Shown: piece by piece, positions 1 through 13,140 of the stretch | Numbering within the stretch: the first letter of the stretch is position 1 | How the letters are laid out: every line of letters starts with the position of its first letter | Assembly (NCBI RefSeq): GCF_963662255.1 | Contig: NC_085047.1 | Span: 21,395,258-21,459,257, forward strand | Reading direction: 5' to 3' | Source: Cinclus cinclus | Lineage: Eukaryota; Chordata; Aves; Passeriformes; Cinclidae | DNA: 64,000 nt | Notes under the pieces: model-generated | Database searches by the model: none | The model's input: only the letters and a program-made list of their open reading frames with translations | What the model was told of the DNA's origin: nothing | Translations under genes and position numbers: made by a program

Positions 1-3000
1 CCACTCAGCTGGGAAACAAACGGGAAAGCTGAGGTGGTCTGAGCAACAGAAAGTTGACTCTTGCTCTTGGCTGTATGTATGGGGTTCATCTAGATGGGAT
101 CATTTTTATATGAGTATATGGAGTTACCTAGGAAAGATGAAAGTAATCATTAAAGAAAAAAGCTCTGTGAATTGTAGGGTTTGCAGTGGATTGTAAAATC
201 AGAGTTGTGATGAAGACACAGAAGTGCCTTTGGATCACTGTTCTGAGACACTGAATTGAGAAAGAAACCAGAAGAGGACAGGAAAGGACTGAATAGAAGG
301 GGAGAAAAGTGTATCCAAGCCACTTCTGTTGCTTCTGCTGGTTGGCTCATTTAATCAAGCAAGTCTACCACAGATTATGTCTTTGCTTGGTCTAAATATG
401 AGCATTGCTAGCTGAAATCACTGTGCTGTTGAGCTTGCTCCTATCATGGCAAAAAATGGTAGGATGATGCATGAAAAATAACTGTGGTTCCTAACTTCAG
501 TTGTATGTCTGGGAAAATCATGGCTTCCTGAGGCATTTTCCATCTGTTTGTCTCTTGAGATACCTCTATTCAGACATGAGATAGCTGGCAAGAAAAGCAT
601 TATCCAGAATCATGTTAAGACAGCATTGCACTAAGGTGGTATTTAATTTCATCTCTCTGGAAGTGGATGGAGAATTCTGGAGAAATAACCACCTAATTCA
701 GAGCCACATCATTTGGATACCTGCGACTCCAAAATACATTAATGTCTTTGTGGGTATCAATTCCTGTTAATTCCTTTCAATCCAGTTACTCTAATTAGTT
801 ACCCACTGGTTTTGAAGCTCTACACAGCAAAGCCAGCGGGTTGCAAAACAGGGTACTCTTCCAATCTTTAATTTTTTCCCCTTTGCATCCTTCTGCATCC
901 TACCACATACTTGTAGCTAGCAGCTTGAATAGTCTTCATGATGAAGCCAAGTTAAGTGTATGCTGACTCCGGAGGATCTGATCAGTACAGCAGTGTGGAT
1001 CTAGCCAGGGGTGCTGTCTAATCCCCATCAGCAGTGTGGAGAAGAAGGAACAGAGCAAGCTAGGGAATTTAGCTGATCATGGTTATTTGTTTCAGTTGGT
1101 GAAAGCTTTTGGGGTTTGTTAAACAGTCCAGCAGGAATTAAACATCTTGGCAGTGCAGTGAGAGAAGAGATTTGACATGGATAAAGGTACAATAATGCCC
1201 ATTGGCAAAAATAAAGTTTCTCCTCACTTGCTTGGGCTCTGAATTTGCAATCTGCTGTGAAGGCAGAACATTTGGGTAGATGCTATCACAGATAGTTTAA
1301 TGAAGCAGAGAGCTGCAGTTTTAAAAGGGAACTGAGCTGCTTGTGTGTTTGAAAAAATAATACAGTAATGCAGAAGGAACTCTAATACATGGATATTCTG
1401 ATAAAAACTTAATGGAGAACACACAGTGCAAAACTGATGCTATGTTGCCTCCTGCTGAGAACCAGAGCTCAGTGGGTCAAAAAGAATTGTCTACTTGCGT
1501 GGATATTAAAAGCACCCCAGATTAAATGAGAAATACTTAAAAGGCTGTTCCACCTGTATTCTTCAGAAGCATAAACTAGCTCCTCTTTGAGGCATGGAAG
1601 AAAGCATTAAGGACATGGGTTTTGTTTCTCAGAGATTTTTTTAACATCTTTCCTTTGAAGCATTAGGACTGTCTGCTGCTAGTGGGACAGAATCCCAGAA
1701 TGGACTCAGGTATGATCCAATCAGGAAAAAAGTTATATTTCTGTCTCAAAATTACAGCGATACATAGTACAGTGCTCTCTTTATATCAGTAAGCTCTCAG
1801 ATATTTGGTCATCCCTCCTCTCAAGAAATATACTATCATCTCATTAAATGCTAGATCTGTGAAATTTTGTGCTGAGTTAGACAATATTTCATTCACCAGA
1901 AGATAGCTTCAGAAGTCTAAAAATTTGCATACAAGAGGTGAAGTTCTAAAAGAACTCTGCAATTCTGACAAGAGCTGTTTTTTTGCTACCATGTTGGTCT
2001 TCTCAGGAGCAAGGCACAGCAGAGTGTATGAAAAGCATTTTGACCTCTAAAGCTGTGGAGTGTAACAATGTACCAGGAAATACAAGGTGAACCACGGGCA
2101 AGCGCTACATTTAGTGGTTGCATAATGGTCTTAGTATTTACTGTGAGTGGTTTAAAGACATAAAAGTAAGACATACAAAAGAAACACTTCTAAAATGTAG
2201 TTCTCATCTTACACATGCACAGGATAGACTGTACTGCCTTTTCATAAAGTGATCAAATGACACTGGATTTTAAGAACTTTACTCTTGATTGTCTTTTCAG
2301 TGCCAGGTTACAACCCAAATGCTTTTTCCTGGAACCATATGCTTTGGAGCCATTATTGTTCCAGATGGCACAACTTTGGTTTCTATTTTTTTCTAAATTT
2401 GCCAGACTGGATTTGTTTGGTTGTTTTTTTGCAAGCATTATTGTGCTGGGAAAGGTGTTGTTCTGGCAATCTAATGGTATTATTCTCCTCCTTGCAGTAC
2501 AGGGAGAACCAAATTAAATTTCCAGGGAGCACACTTGGTGCCTGGGCATGGCCAGTCCTTGTGCTGCTCCTGATGTATTATGGGAACTGCTGTGTGACCA
2601 ATGTGAATTGTAGATCCCCAGACATAAAACTGAAGCCAATAATTTCACAAGGGCTCTTGTAAGCTCAAACATTTCCCATCACAGGTCTGAGATCTGTTCC
2701 TCCAGAGTTCCAAGGTGAACATGTCAGGTTTTTTGCTTTCAGCCTGGAGGTACCAGTGCTGTGCAGGTTGGTACTGGCTGGGAATTTGAAACACCTTGTG
2801 TCATTTCTTCAAAGTTTTGCCTACATCCAGTTGTCTGGCTGGGCTTTACCTCAAAGTTTGTGCAAAACATTCTTGGACAATATTGTGCAAAAAGATCTCA
2901 TGCCAGACTGATCCTGAAGGGGGCAGTGGTATTTATTGGTGAGTGAGCATTTTCATTGAGGGACGCCACTAATGCCTGTATTGTGGGGTAACAGGCCTTC

Positions 3001-6000
3001 TGTCTTGCTCCTGAGACACTAGTCTGATGTATTTAGATGTTACTTAGTTATTTTCTTTGTGAAGGGAAAGCATGAATAAACTTGTTTTCCCTAAGTCTTT
3101 TTATGTACATTAATCACTAATTTGTACACTGCATGCCTTCTCAATAGCAACTGCATGGTACTCTCCTTGAGCCTAGGCCATCATTTGTTGAGGAGAGAAA
3201 GACTGACTAGATTCTCAGCTGATGAAAAATAGAATTGGAAGCTGGTCCATTTTTGCTAGGTAGGGGCTTGACTCCTACTCCTTAAGAGCTGCCTTCTTCC
3301 CTGTTTTAACAATTTTTGTTATGGGAAGCAATTATAGAGTAAAAGGTGAAAAGATATCCAAGTCTTTTGTCATGGGTGGCTCTTCCAAAATACAGTTGAA
3401 GGATGAGAGGGAAGCCAGACTAATGTTTAGGGAAGCAATAAATATTTGTCATGCAGCTATTGGCTATTGTGCTGTAATAAGCAAGGACTTTGAAATCTAC
3501 TACTGCCATAAAGTGTTTTGCTTCTCTAAGCAGGAATACATGTAGTCTTCTCACCATAGAGTGAGGGAGGCTCTGACTGTTTTCTCAAGCATTCATATGA
3601 CAGTCACTGAGTACAAGATATTCAGCACTGTATTCAAAGCTGCCCCTGCTACTAGCAGTGCTTAGCCCTTAGTGACTCCCTCAAAGCAATTGAATTCTGA
3701 GTGGCTGCTGTTTTTGAAAATAATATTCTTTGAAAACGTAATAGTGTCAACCTTTATTGATTTACAGTCTGTTCTCTGCACTTGCTGCAGCAAACTGCTG
3801 TTTACAGCTGCCCATGTTGTTAACCCATGTGAGTGGAGGTAAAGAGCCACAGCTGTGCCTCTGAGCATAGAAAGGACTTAAACATGCACTAACCACGTGT
3901 TTTCTTCTGAGAGTCCTGGAAGTTTAAAGATGAATGGGCTCTACTCAGACAGTGTCTTGCAGCTACACATCATTGCCCCTGAGTCAGTTAGCTTACCAGT
4001 TTACTACTGTGTATTGATACAACCCAGCACTGTGATGTTCTTCAGTACTAGACCGAGAAGGTGCTGTAGAAACTTGGCTGGTTTCAGCATTACTTATCTT
4101 CCTAGCCCTGCCATGGGGCACTTGCTTATCTAGAAATTTCTAAGACACTGATTTCTAGGTTTCATTTTCTTTTTCTTATTGTACAGCTTGTGTCGTTCAG
4201 GCCTGGTACCTCACAAGCTGTCCTATGACCAAATGAATGATTTTTATTTTTTTTACCCTCTTCCTTATGCCCTTTGCCTCATAGTGGGAAGAAAAGGCTG
4301 ACTTGACATAGGCATCCTTTGGCTGGCACCCCATAGGCAGCTTTGGGGTGAACTGTTGTGACCAATGTAAAAGTTTGCCTCCATTACAGACTCTCAGCAC
4401 AGAGCCAGACCTGATTATCTTGTGTTTATGATTCCATTTTGTAATGTGCAAGGAGTCATCCTGCCACAGGTTGAGAAATCCTCAGAGGCAGTGACAGGCA
4501 CAGGTCTTGGCCCATCTGTAAGGCACCACTGATAATGATGGTGGAAGAACCTTGGTTACTCCAGCCTTTTTGGGGGCTCATCTTTCCACAGAGACTAATG
4601 CTTTTCATTTGTGAAATCATTCTCCCAAGTAATGTTTCAGGCCTGTGTATCTTGCTCCTTATGCCTTGTACCTTTTCTGCTGATCAGCAGAGGATTTTAG
4701 TTTCTAGAATGTGTCATCAACAGCTCACTCAGACTATATCCACCTCTCTTGGCATCACAGAGATGAAAGTCAAGGGCAAATGCATGTGAACTGTTCACTA
4801 GCGCTCACAGAAGTGTGTTCCTGTAACAGAAGTGGCAGTCCAATGAGAGTCTGAATCTCACAAGTGAAAGCATGCCCTTGCAAAAGAGCACAGTGGTCCT
4901 GAGGCCAGGAAATAGTGTTTTTTCATGGTGTGAAACACGTGGTATGGTGGGGGAAAATATAGGTGATGCTGCTTACTTGGAGGGGAAATGTTAGCAGAGG
5001 GGAGGGATAGTGTGTGTGGGGAAACACCTGTGTGAAGTGCAATGGTAGGAAAAGATTTGTGTGTAAGGAGGTTCACAAGTCTGATGTGAGCGAAGGAAAG
5101 AGTGGGCTTTGCTGGTGACAGCTTTGTGTGCTTAATTTTTTGGCTTGCACAGGAGGAGAAATGTGGAGAAAAGAGTGGTGTCATAGGGCACTTCTGAGGT
5201 AATAAATAACCTGTGGTTCCAAGAGATTTATCTATAGCTATAGGTGGCCATCTGAATGGTTGAAGTGAAGAAAGTGCCCATGGGTTCAGTTTCCTTCCCT
5301 CTCATCAGTGTCTGGAGTTTTTAAGCAGTTGCCTTGGGACAAGGCCCTTCTGGTGAAGGATCATGAAAAGATTAAATACACTGACCCCAAACCATACAAC
5401 CTCCTTCCTCAGCATCTGAGCTGTAGATCAGTCTGTAGAGTGTGCAGTTTCCAGAGCTTACGGTTCAACTTCCAAGAGGCTGCTATATCTCTTATCTGGT
5501 GGTTATGAGCATTAGAGACCAAGTCATTTAGACAGTGTTTGAATGTTTAACTAATTCCAGTTTATGATTCCTGGGACAGACTGCAGAGAACTCAAACTTT
5601 TTGGCTAAAACCCTTCTGATTCTTCTATCTTGCAGAGATTCTTTGTGTGCTATAGTTGGTATGGGTATGTTCTTCCTCTAGGTCAGCTATACCTCACTGA
5701 ATTTGGACAATGGTCTATCAAAGTGATTCACCTCCTTGTTTAGAGACATCTGTTTTACAGTTAATAATGTCATATCCAGAGTGCAGTTCAAAAGCCAAGT
5801 CTAGTGCCAACAGTCTGTAAGTGCTAACGGAGGTCATTCTATCCCTGGAACCATGGGCAAAAAGGCAAATAGCAAATTTAATTGATGGTAACAGCAGTGT
5901 TTGTTTCCACTTCTTTATGAAGGAAGGTCCAAACATAAGGTGCCTGTAAGATTTTAATTTTAGCTGAAAATATAAAAGTAATCTGTGCCTGTTCAGGTTA

Positions 6001-9000
6001 AATCCAGTCGCTTGCCAAGAAATGGCTTGTTCTTACAAGGCTGTAGGCATACATATTTACCTGGCCATGTATTCACAGGCATCTGTGCTGCCTGGTGCTC
6101 TGTGATATTTACCACATTGCAGGTCCCCAAACAAGCTGGCTGTGAAAACTTGTAAGCTGAAATTCTTCTAATTTCAGGCTGATAGCTCAGCTAAAAGAGA
6201 TTACTTTGTGCTGAGAGGGGCATTGACACTCCATGGTGGTGAGCGAAACTCAGGTGTCCTGTTTAAGCTGCCAGCTTCTGAGTGGTGATGACCATGATGA
6301 CCCCTGTCTGCACCTGTGGCCTTCTTTCTCCCTAACTTTTCAGCCTCTGGTTCCAAGCAGGTCTATGACAAGCCCCTCAGCTTTTACCTGGTGTTCCATG
6401 TAGAACTTTTCAAAACAGCAGTAACTTTTCAAAGGATGATTATATGGAGGAATGTGCGAGAGTTTTGTATGAGTATGGCATAGAAGCATACATAGGGAAT
6501 GTGTGATTACTCAGTTGCTAGCTGTGAATTTTGTGAAAGCAGGACTTCATTGTGATATTGAGATATTGGTAAGCACTTGCAAGCCCTTATTTCTAGAGCA
6601 CCTTGCCAGGTTTGGCAGATACAGGGGTGATTCCTAGCGAAGGTGAAACAAAACTTACCAGCTAATAGAGTGCTTTCTATTTTATGGATTTCTTTATGCT
6701 AAGGAACTGGTAACTTCCGCTTCTGTTTCAGGTGTAGTTAGTTATATAAAATTATAGTTATATTGTAAGTGGTTATTATTGTTGGTAGGGAAGGCCAGGG
6801 AGCAGATGCAAGCTTTGTTTGCTTTGATTTTGAATTTAACTTTTGGCAAAAACAATTTTTCCATGATCAGTCACCTCTTTTCCATCTATATATTATAAAA
6901 CCAGATAAATTTAAGTCTATCCATAGAGAAGTTGAAGGAGTCAAACCAGTGGATGAAAAGCCAAAGAGAATGAGATGAACTAGACACCAGATACACTATC
7001 ACATCATAATTGATGGCTGATATGTCCTACCTTGAGACAGAAATTAATTGTGTTTCTTTGTCAAACAAAGCATTGTCATCTTCTTAAGGCTAAGGCTGGG
7101 TTAAAATATATTATTTAGTTCTTATGAAGAAAAACCCTTTTTCTCTTAGTCCCCAGGTTCTGCTCAGGAAGCAGGAGACCAGCAAAAGAGAAGGGCTAGA
7201 AAACCCATTCCCAGGCTGCATCGGGAGTCAGCGAAAGAGGATAAATTTAAGACCAATTGTGTTGTCACTTGTGTGCACTTCTTTTTGGTGTGGAACAGGA
7301 ATGGGATAAAGAACTAGTGGAATGAATACACAATGGTTTTAGGACTAGCAGCAAACTTTTTAGAGTTTTGCTGGAAATGGCCTGAGTTTAATTTTGACCT
7401 GCTAAAATATTATTAAGCTAGTTGTCTGTCCATCTGACTGCATTTTGGAAGTACTTAACTATAAGGTGTAATGTGACTTTTCTGTTGGTGCATTCCCATT
7501 GGAAAGTAAGTCGTTCTCTATGAACCTTGCTGCTTATGGTAATATAATCTGCAGTGTTAGAAGGTAAAGGAAAGGCAGATAATTCACAATATGGATTTGG
7601 CTCATTAAGCCCCTTTTAGATCCACAATGAGTTGTCTCAATTTTGTGCTATCTTAAGAGAGTACGTCTTGTAATAGGTTTTTCCATATTCAGTCTTGTCA
7701 TAGGCTTTTTGACATATTGCTTATGGTGTGCCTAAGATGTGGGAGTTTTTTGTACCTGTTTGCTCTCTCTCTATGAATCCTCATCTGTATCTGCTTGGTG
7801 TTTCAAGACTATTTCAATTCAAACAAATTACTTCAGAGAATATTACCTAGGCTCACAGGAGGATTTGCTGTATTTGAATTAATTGACTTCAAGTAACCAG
7901 AAGGAGAAATATGGATCATAGATCCAGTATAAGAATAGGTATAGAAGGTAGTAACTTTCTTTTAGGAAATGCACACTGGAAACTTTGTGGTTTTGGTAAA
8001 AAAGCTATTTCTCTGAAGCCCCAGTTTAAAAAATTCCTGAGAATACCTCCAAAATTAAATGGGATTTACCCTCTTACAGTGAAGAGCTTAGCAGCCTGTA
8101 ATAAAACCCAATTAAAATTTGTCCTTTAGGAACGTTCTATAACCAGCACATACAGTATGGACAAGGACTAGCTTAGAAACATCTAGCCATGATACTCAGC
8201 TGAACATTGCTGAAAATCTGACCCAGACTTGGGTTATCACCTCACAGGCTCTTCACAGTAAAGACATTTCTTTCATTTTCATTTGCTGAAACAGCTAAAA
8301 TGTGACTTGACTCTCAAGCAGATGTCACATGTCAATGACAGTTTCTGCAGATGAATAACAAAGCTTTTTAGGAAGACTAAAGATAGACATGAACTATAAT
8401 TGGGAAGAACCAATCCCTAGCACCAAATCTATAAATAAGCAAGCTATTGACTGGTATAATGGATTTATATCTTTAATGTATCTTAAGGACTTTGGAAAGC
8501 AGCAATAACATGTTGTGGATGTTAAAACCATGAACTAAGAAGTGAGCACTTCTGACACATGATTTAGGTGACTTGAAGTAATCACAGCTGTAGGTTTTTG
8601 GGATCTTGCAGAGCAGTGGTACTGTTTTCAACCTTCACCCATTTAAAAATGTAGTCAGATAAGATGGGTGGGACATTTTTAAATGCAATCCTACCACTAG
8701 ATAGGAGGAAATAGTTATCTTGACAGTACTTTACAGTCCCTCTTATTAGAAAGAAAACAAAACAGGTTTTACTGTACATACTTCTATACCCAGTATGCTG
8801 CTTTTAAGCATAGTTGGTCTGACACAGTGTGGGTACGTGCAGTCTGAGCAAGTCACTTGGACTCTACATACAAGACAGAACAACAGACACATCAGCATTC
8901 TTTTTCTTTTTTCCTGAAGTAGATCTCTAAACAGATAGACAACTGAACAACATTATAAAAGTGCTTGTTTTCCCTGTCCTGGACTGTAAAGGCATCCTAA

Positions 9001-12000
9001 GTAGGTATCTTGTATCAGATGGAGGCATCTTCATTGTAGGTGTCAAAAAGTGGATGAAGCAAACCTCACAACTTTTTTCACTATTTGCAAGGTGCTGTCT
9101 TTTGCAATCTTCCTTTCTGGCAAAGCACTTCTGTTCACTGGACTGAAAGATTAGGAAGAGACCTCATATGCCTTTGTAATCTGAAAGGTTTGGGAGAATT
9201 TCTGTTTCACCATCTGCTTCCTTGGAAACAGAGTAATCTCAGGTCTATGCAGTTGCTTTACTTATATCACAGGGATCCCACTGTGGCCAGGGCTCCTGCA
9301 AACTGCAGGCTGCTTGTTCTGTCTCATCAGTGTCACACATGCTCCAGCTCTCTGGTCGTAGCTGAGGGAGACTTAAAGTTAATTTCCACACTTAGTCCTT
9401 TCTCCAAACAGCTTTCACTTTAACTCATGAAAATGTACAAATGTTGGGGGGCCTTAAAAATGGATTTCCAGAGGTAGTGTTCAGTTTTGTAAGACTTACG
9501 CCTATTATGGTACTTAAACCAAGATGAAAATACCCCTCAGGTAATTCTTAGCCTTTAAACAGGTAATTCTGAAAGACTTAGGTCCAATTCAGTCCACAGA
9601 GAACACAGTTAATAGCAAAATTGTTCTGAGTTTCACTCAGAATAATGGATAAGGCACAGCATTCAGTCAAAAAGCCAGATGGGTTCCCATATTCTTTTCT
9701 ATCGGCAAAAGTGCTAGCAATTACAGCTTTGTTTAAAGCTGTTACATTCTAAAAAGCAATAAAATGCTCACAATCTGCATCTTATAAGGCAGTCCAACTT
9801 GTCTACATTGTTGATCTCTTTGTTCATGCTAAATTAAAATCCACAAGTTATTGTTACCTGGCTTGCCAATTGTCTATCTTAATCTTTTGTCCTAACCTTC
9901 AGAAAGAGACTTAAATGAGAACAGACCTAATAATATACTTCCCAGAAACTTTTAAATTTTGCTGGGACTTCCTGCCTCCTTTCTAATATGTAAAAATGTG
10001 GCTTACTTGTATGCAGTTCATAGTGAGAAAATTTAAGAGGTATGCACCTTTTTATTTAGATATTTTTTTATTTCAGTACTCCCTCTTTGTCCTGTGGTCT
10101 TTTAGTGAAGATCAGTTTAATAACTCTGTATATACATATGCACACAACAAATACATCCAAAATGTTGCTTAGCTCTTACCAAAGTATTCTTCTTCAGGAT
10201 GAATAGGACTTCAAAGGATAGCTCATTTGGAAGGAAACATATTTTTTAAATTTAAAGGAATAAATTGTTTTTGTTTAGAAGATGATTCTCTCAAATTGTC
10301 CTTTCAAAATGAAAAACTCAAATCTTTAATTTTGCAGATTTCAAACCAGATATTTCTGTTTTCTGAGCACTAAAAAAGTAATGTATTTTAATCTAAGTGC
10401 ATTTTATGATTTTGCAAATATTACTGCCTGTGTTGAAGACTGCAATTCTAGGGAGAATAAATACTGAAGAGAGTAGAAAAAAGGAAGAAAAAAAACCCCA
10501 GCAGATCTTGCAATATAATGAACAATCTAATCAGGAAAGTCCTGTACAGGTGTAATGGAAAAATGTAGTCATTTCAGATACAGCTAAAGCAGAGAATGTT
10601 TAGTTGCTAAGGCTGATAACCTTCACTTTTGTTGCCATTATAACAGATATTTTTTATACAAGTTGAGAACCTGGATGTTTTTTTCCTATGATTACAGGTC
10701 CAGCTGAGAAGCTTTTAGGACCCTTTCTATCCTCTTGAACCAGGAATTCTGGCAGGATACCATGAAGGAGTAGTTTTCCATCACTTTTCAATTCTACTAA
10801 TGTTTAGAAAACCTTCTCTCTTTCACTGGGAAATACATAAATTCAACAGGAACTGTGAAAGAAATATGCTGCAGTTTCATGATGGGAAGGTTGTTTTTCT
10901 ACCTAAGCTATGATACAACACTATTTTTAAGCTTTCTATTGTCCATCTCTTAGCCAGGATAAAATTGCTCTTTGAGGCATAAATTCCTTTGTTCTGCTAG
11001 GAAGGCTCTGAATGAGGAGCAAGCATGATTTAGGAGCTGAGCTGATAACCAGGAGAGCTACATTCAGTCCCTTGGACTGTCAGCCTTAGAAAGTCACACC
11101 TTGGCTTTAAGCCACCCATAAAATGGGATGAGCAATGCTGTTTGTCTTGCGTCTGTATACTGTAGAACATATGGTGCATGAATTGTCTTACCCTTGGTGC
11201 CAAGGACACCAGGGACCCAGACTGCAGTTGTGGCTTCCAAGACAAGCCAAAAACAATAACAGGAAATGAAATTTTTATCTTGTCTCTGTTTTAGACAGAC
11301 CTTGTTAAGAATTTCTTTGTGTTCTCTCACTTAATGTGTAAAAATAACCAGCTGCTTCCAGTGGGGAAGGTGAAAGAATCAAAGTCTCAGTCTCCTTGCC
11401 ACAAGAAAGCTCCTCCACACCTACCACTGCCCTCCTGCTGCTTTTTCTTGCTGAGAGTGAATTTTGACTTGTGAACCAGCAAAGATGGAGGTACTTCATG
11501 GCAAAGAGAGGAGCCAGACTGTGGGTGTGGTGAGAATAAAGAAATGGGATGCATAAAGCAGCATAAATTGGTACCATGGGGAAGATGCTGAGCAGTGTGG
11601 GAACACAAACAAGACAGACAGGAGTTTTGTGTAGACGAGAAGGATTTGGATAAAGCACATGTGTGTATTATGGTAGTCCTGTTTGGGGTGAATTAAGACC
11701 TGCAAAATCCCATGGCACATTCTGCTACTGGCAACATAGTAATTCTCCTGAAAATTTCTACAGGAAAATACTGTCTTAATAATAAGAAGCTGAGATTTTG
11801 TTTGAGGAAAAGTACCTGAAAAATATAAGGTTAAATCAGTATTTTGAAGGGAAATGAGGATTTTCATTTGACTTTTTCTTAAGATGCTTTTGCCTATTCC
11901 TTGTTTATGAATAAAAGATATATAAATCACAATTCTGCTTTAAATTAAAATGAAGCAAAAGTAATTGCTTTAATCAAACCACAAAAGTAAGCATGAAAGG

Positions 12001-12340
12001 GGATTTTTCTTTTCTTGGCTTCATAGTTGTGAATAAAGGGTTTTTTCACATTTTCAGCTCATTTTTAACTATCACTAAGTTATATAGTGCTGTTCAGGCA
12101 CATGTAGTATTTCCTGATAGTTAAGATAAAATGCTATGTTGGGAAGGAATAGCAGCAGTGTTACACATTTCTGACTCCCTTCTTGGGTGATTGTGGCTTA
12201 TATGGTCTCTCTCCTACTAGGTTTGGAGGCGTAAACAAGGTGCAGCAGGACCACCATGAATGAACTGAATGAACACTGGGAAATGGGTGGCCTCAAAGCT
12301 GTATGGAACTCCTTCTGCTTTGTCATCTAACCATATCTGC
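1..12340. other. Intergenic, no supported gene
   Basis: AT-rich, CpG-poor DNA. The open frames are short, lack a coherent splice-site series and match no protein I recognise. I saw no CR1 tail, LTR pair, tRNA or long microsatellite. Small exons of a non-coding RNA cannot be excluded by eye. Confidence 0.6.
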
Positions 12341-12351
12341 CAGTTGTTGGT

Positions 12352-12560
12352 ATGAAAAAGGTGGCGGCTGCCCAGGGTAAGGAGACTGCTGTGGGCAGTA
12401 GGAGAGCTGTCTGCCTGGCCTGTGCCCAAGCCCTGCCAGAGAGGTGTGAGCCCTGGGGAGCTGTGCCTTGCCCCTCCTCGCACCACAATGTTGGCCACCC
12501 TGCCATGGGCTGGGTGCTCATGCCATGGGCATGGGCTGGTGTGGATGTGGGTAATGCAAA
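12352..12560. other. GC-rich block in AT-rich surroundings
   Basis: About 200 bases are clearly GC-richer than either flank, with repeated CCATGGGC-type words near 12,502-12,535. Frames are open on both strands here (12,352-12,642 plus; 12,217-12,498 and 12,327-12,659 minus). That is expected in GC-rich DNA with few stop codons, so it is not evidence of coding. The block abuts the candidate LTR on its right and could be part of the same old element. Confidence 0.4.
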
Positions 12561-12643
12561 TGACGCTGATAGTACTGTAGACTTAATCAGCATATGCAGC
12601 TTGATAACAAGGATGCCATGGCAAGAGCAAACAGAGCTCTGAC

Positions 12644-12846
12644 TGTAAGATTGAATCAAGTTGGCTTATGGGAAATAAGATTTTACCTAGTCGAAATGCA
12701 AAGTTTGTCTATGTGATGGTTAACTAGATGACTGTAGTAAAATATTACCAGCCTTCCTGTAAATGGTATATAAGCACATGTACTGCTCAGTAAAATTTAG
12801 ATTCTAATCACCATTCAATGTCACCGTCTCTCTCTCACCACCGACA
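12644..12846 (+). mobile_element. Candidate LTR (solo or fragment) of an old endogenous retrovirus
   Basis: The segment begins TG and ends CA, and shows an LTR-like order of signals: a TATA box (TATATAAG, 12,767-12,774), a poly(A)-like AGTAAA (12,789-12,794), then a short pyrimidine-rich stretch ending in CACCACCGACA. Three bases further on, TGGGGCTCCG (from 12,850) resembles the start of a primer-binding site, which always begins TGG. Against the call, I see no target-site duplication and no partner LTR, and the left edge is uncertain because U3 could extend into the preceding block. This is inferred from signal order, not from a family match. Confidence 0.4.
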
Positions 12847-12849
12847 GGC

Positions 12850-13140
12850 TGGGGCTCCGTGTCCCACAGCTCTTCATCCCAAGTTCTCGTCTTTCACCGT
12901 GGTGAGAGCAGCTTGTTCCTGGTCTCTCATCCCTTGGCACCCACACTGACTCATTGTATGTGGATGACAAGCCTGGAGCTGGTTCTGCTTGGCTGTGCAA
13001 CAAATGCGCTCTGAGTCCACTTCTCAGAGCATTAGGCAGTGCTGAAGCATTCATCACCTGCAACTGCTGATCCAAGAAGGAGACTTTTCTGGGAAAATTA
13101 TTCTCTACAGATGAAGCTGTGCACATTGCCTGAGTCAATC
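12850..13140. other. GC-moderate segment after the candidate LTR, unidentified
   Basis: If the LTR call is right, this would be retroviral leader or internal remnant. A 105-codon frame is open on the minus strand (12,821-13,138), but its translation shows no recognisable gag or other domain, and it runs antisense to the proposed element. No function is assigned. Confidence 0.25.

Noticed and set aside
1688..1712. ACAGAATCCCAGAATGGA, similar to a CR1 tail
   Set aside because: The adjacent sequence does not continue in the CR1 order, so the similarity is too short.
2257..2662. Two overlapping plus frames of 86 and 125 codons preceded by a TTTTCAG acceptor-like sequence
   Set aside because: The translation has no recognisable domain, no donor or partner exon was found, and single acceptor-like words are common.
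12217..12659. Three overlapping frames of 93-110 codons on both strands
   Set aside because: They share one GC-rich block that simply has few stop codons. No domain is recognisable in any of them.
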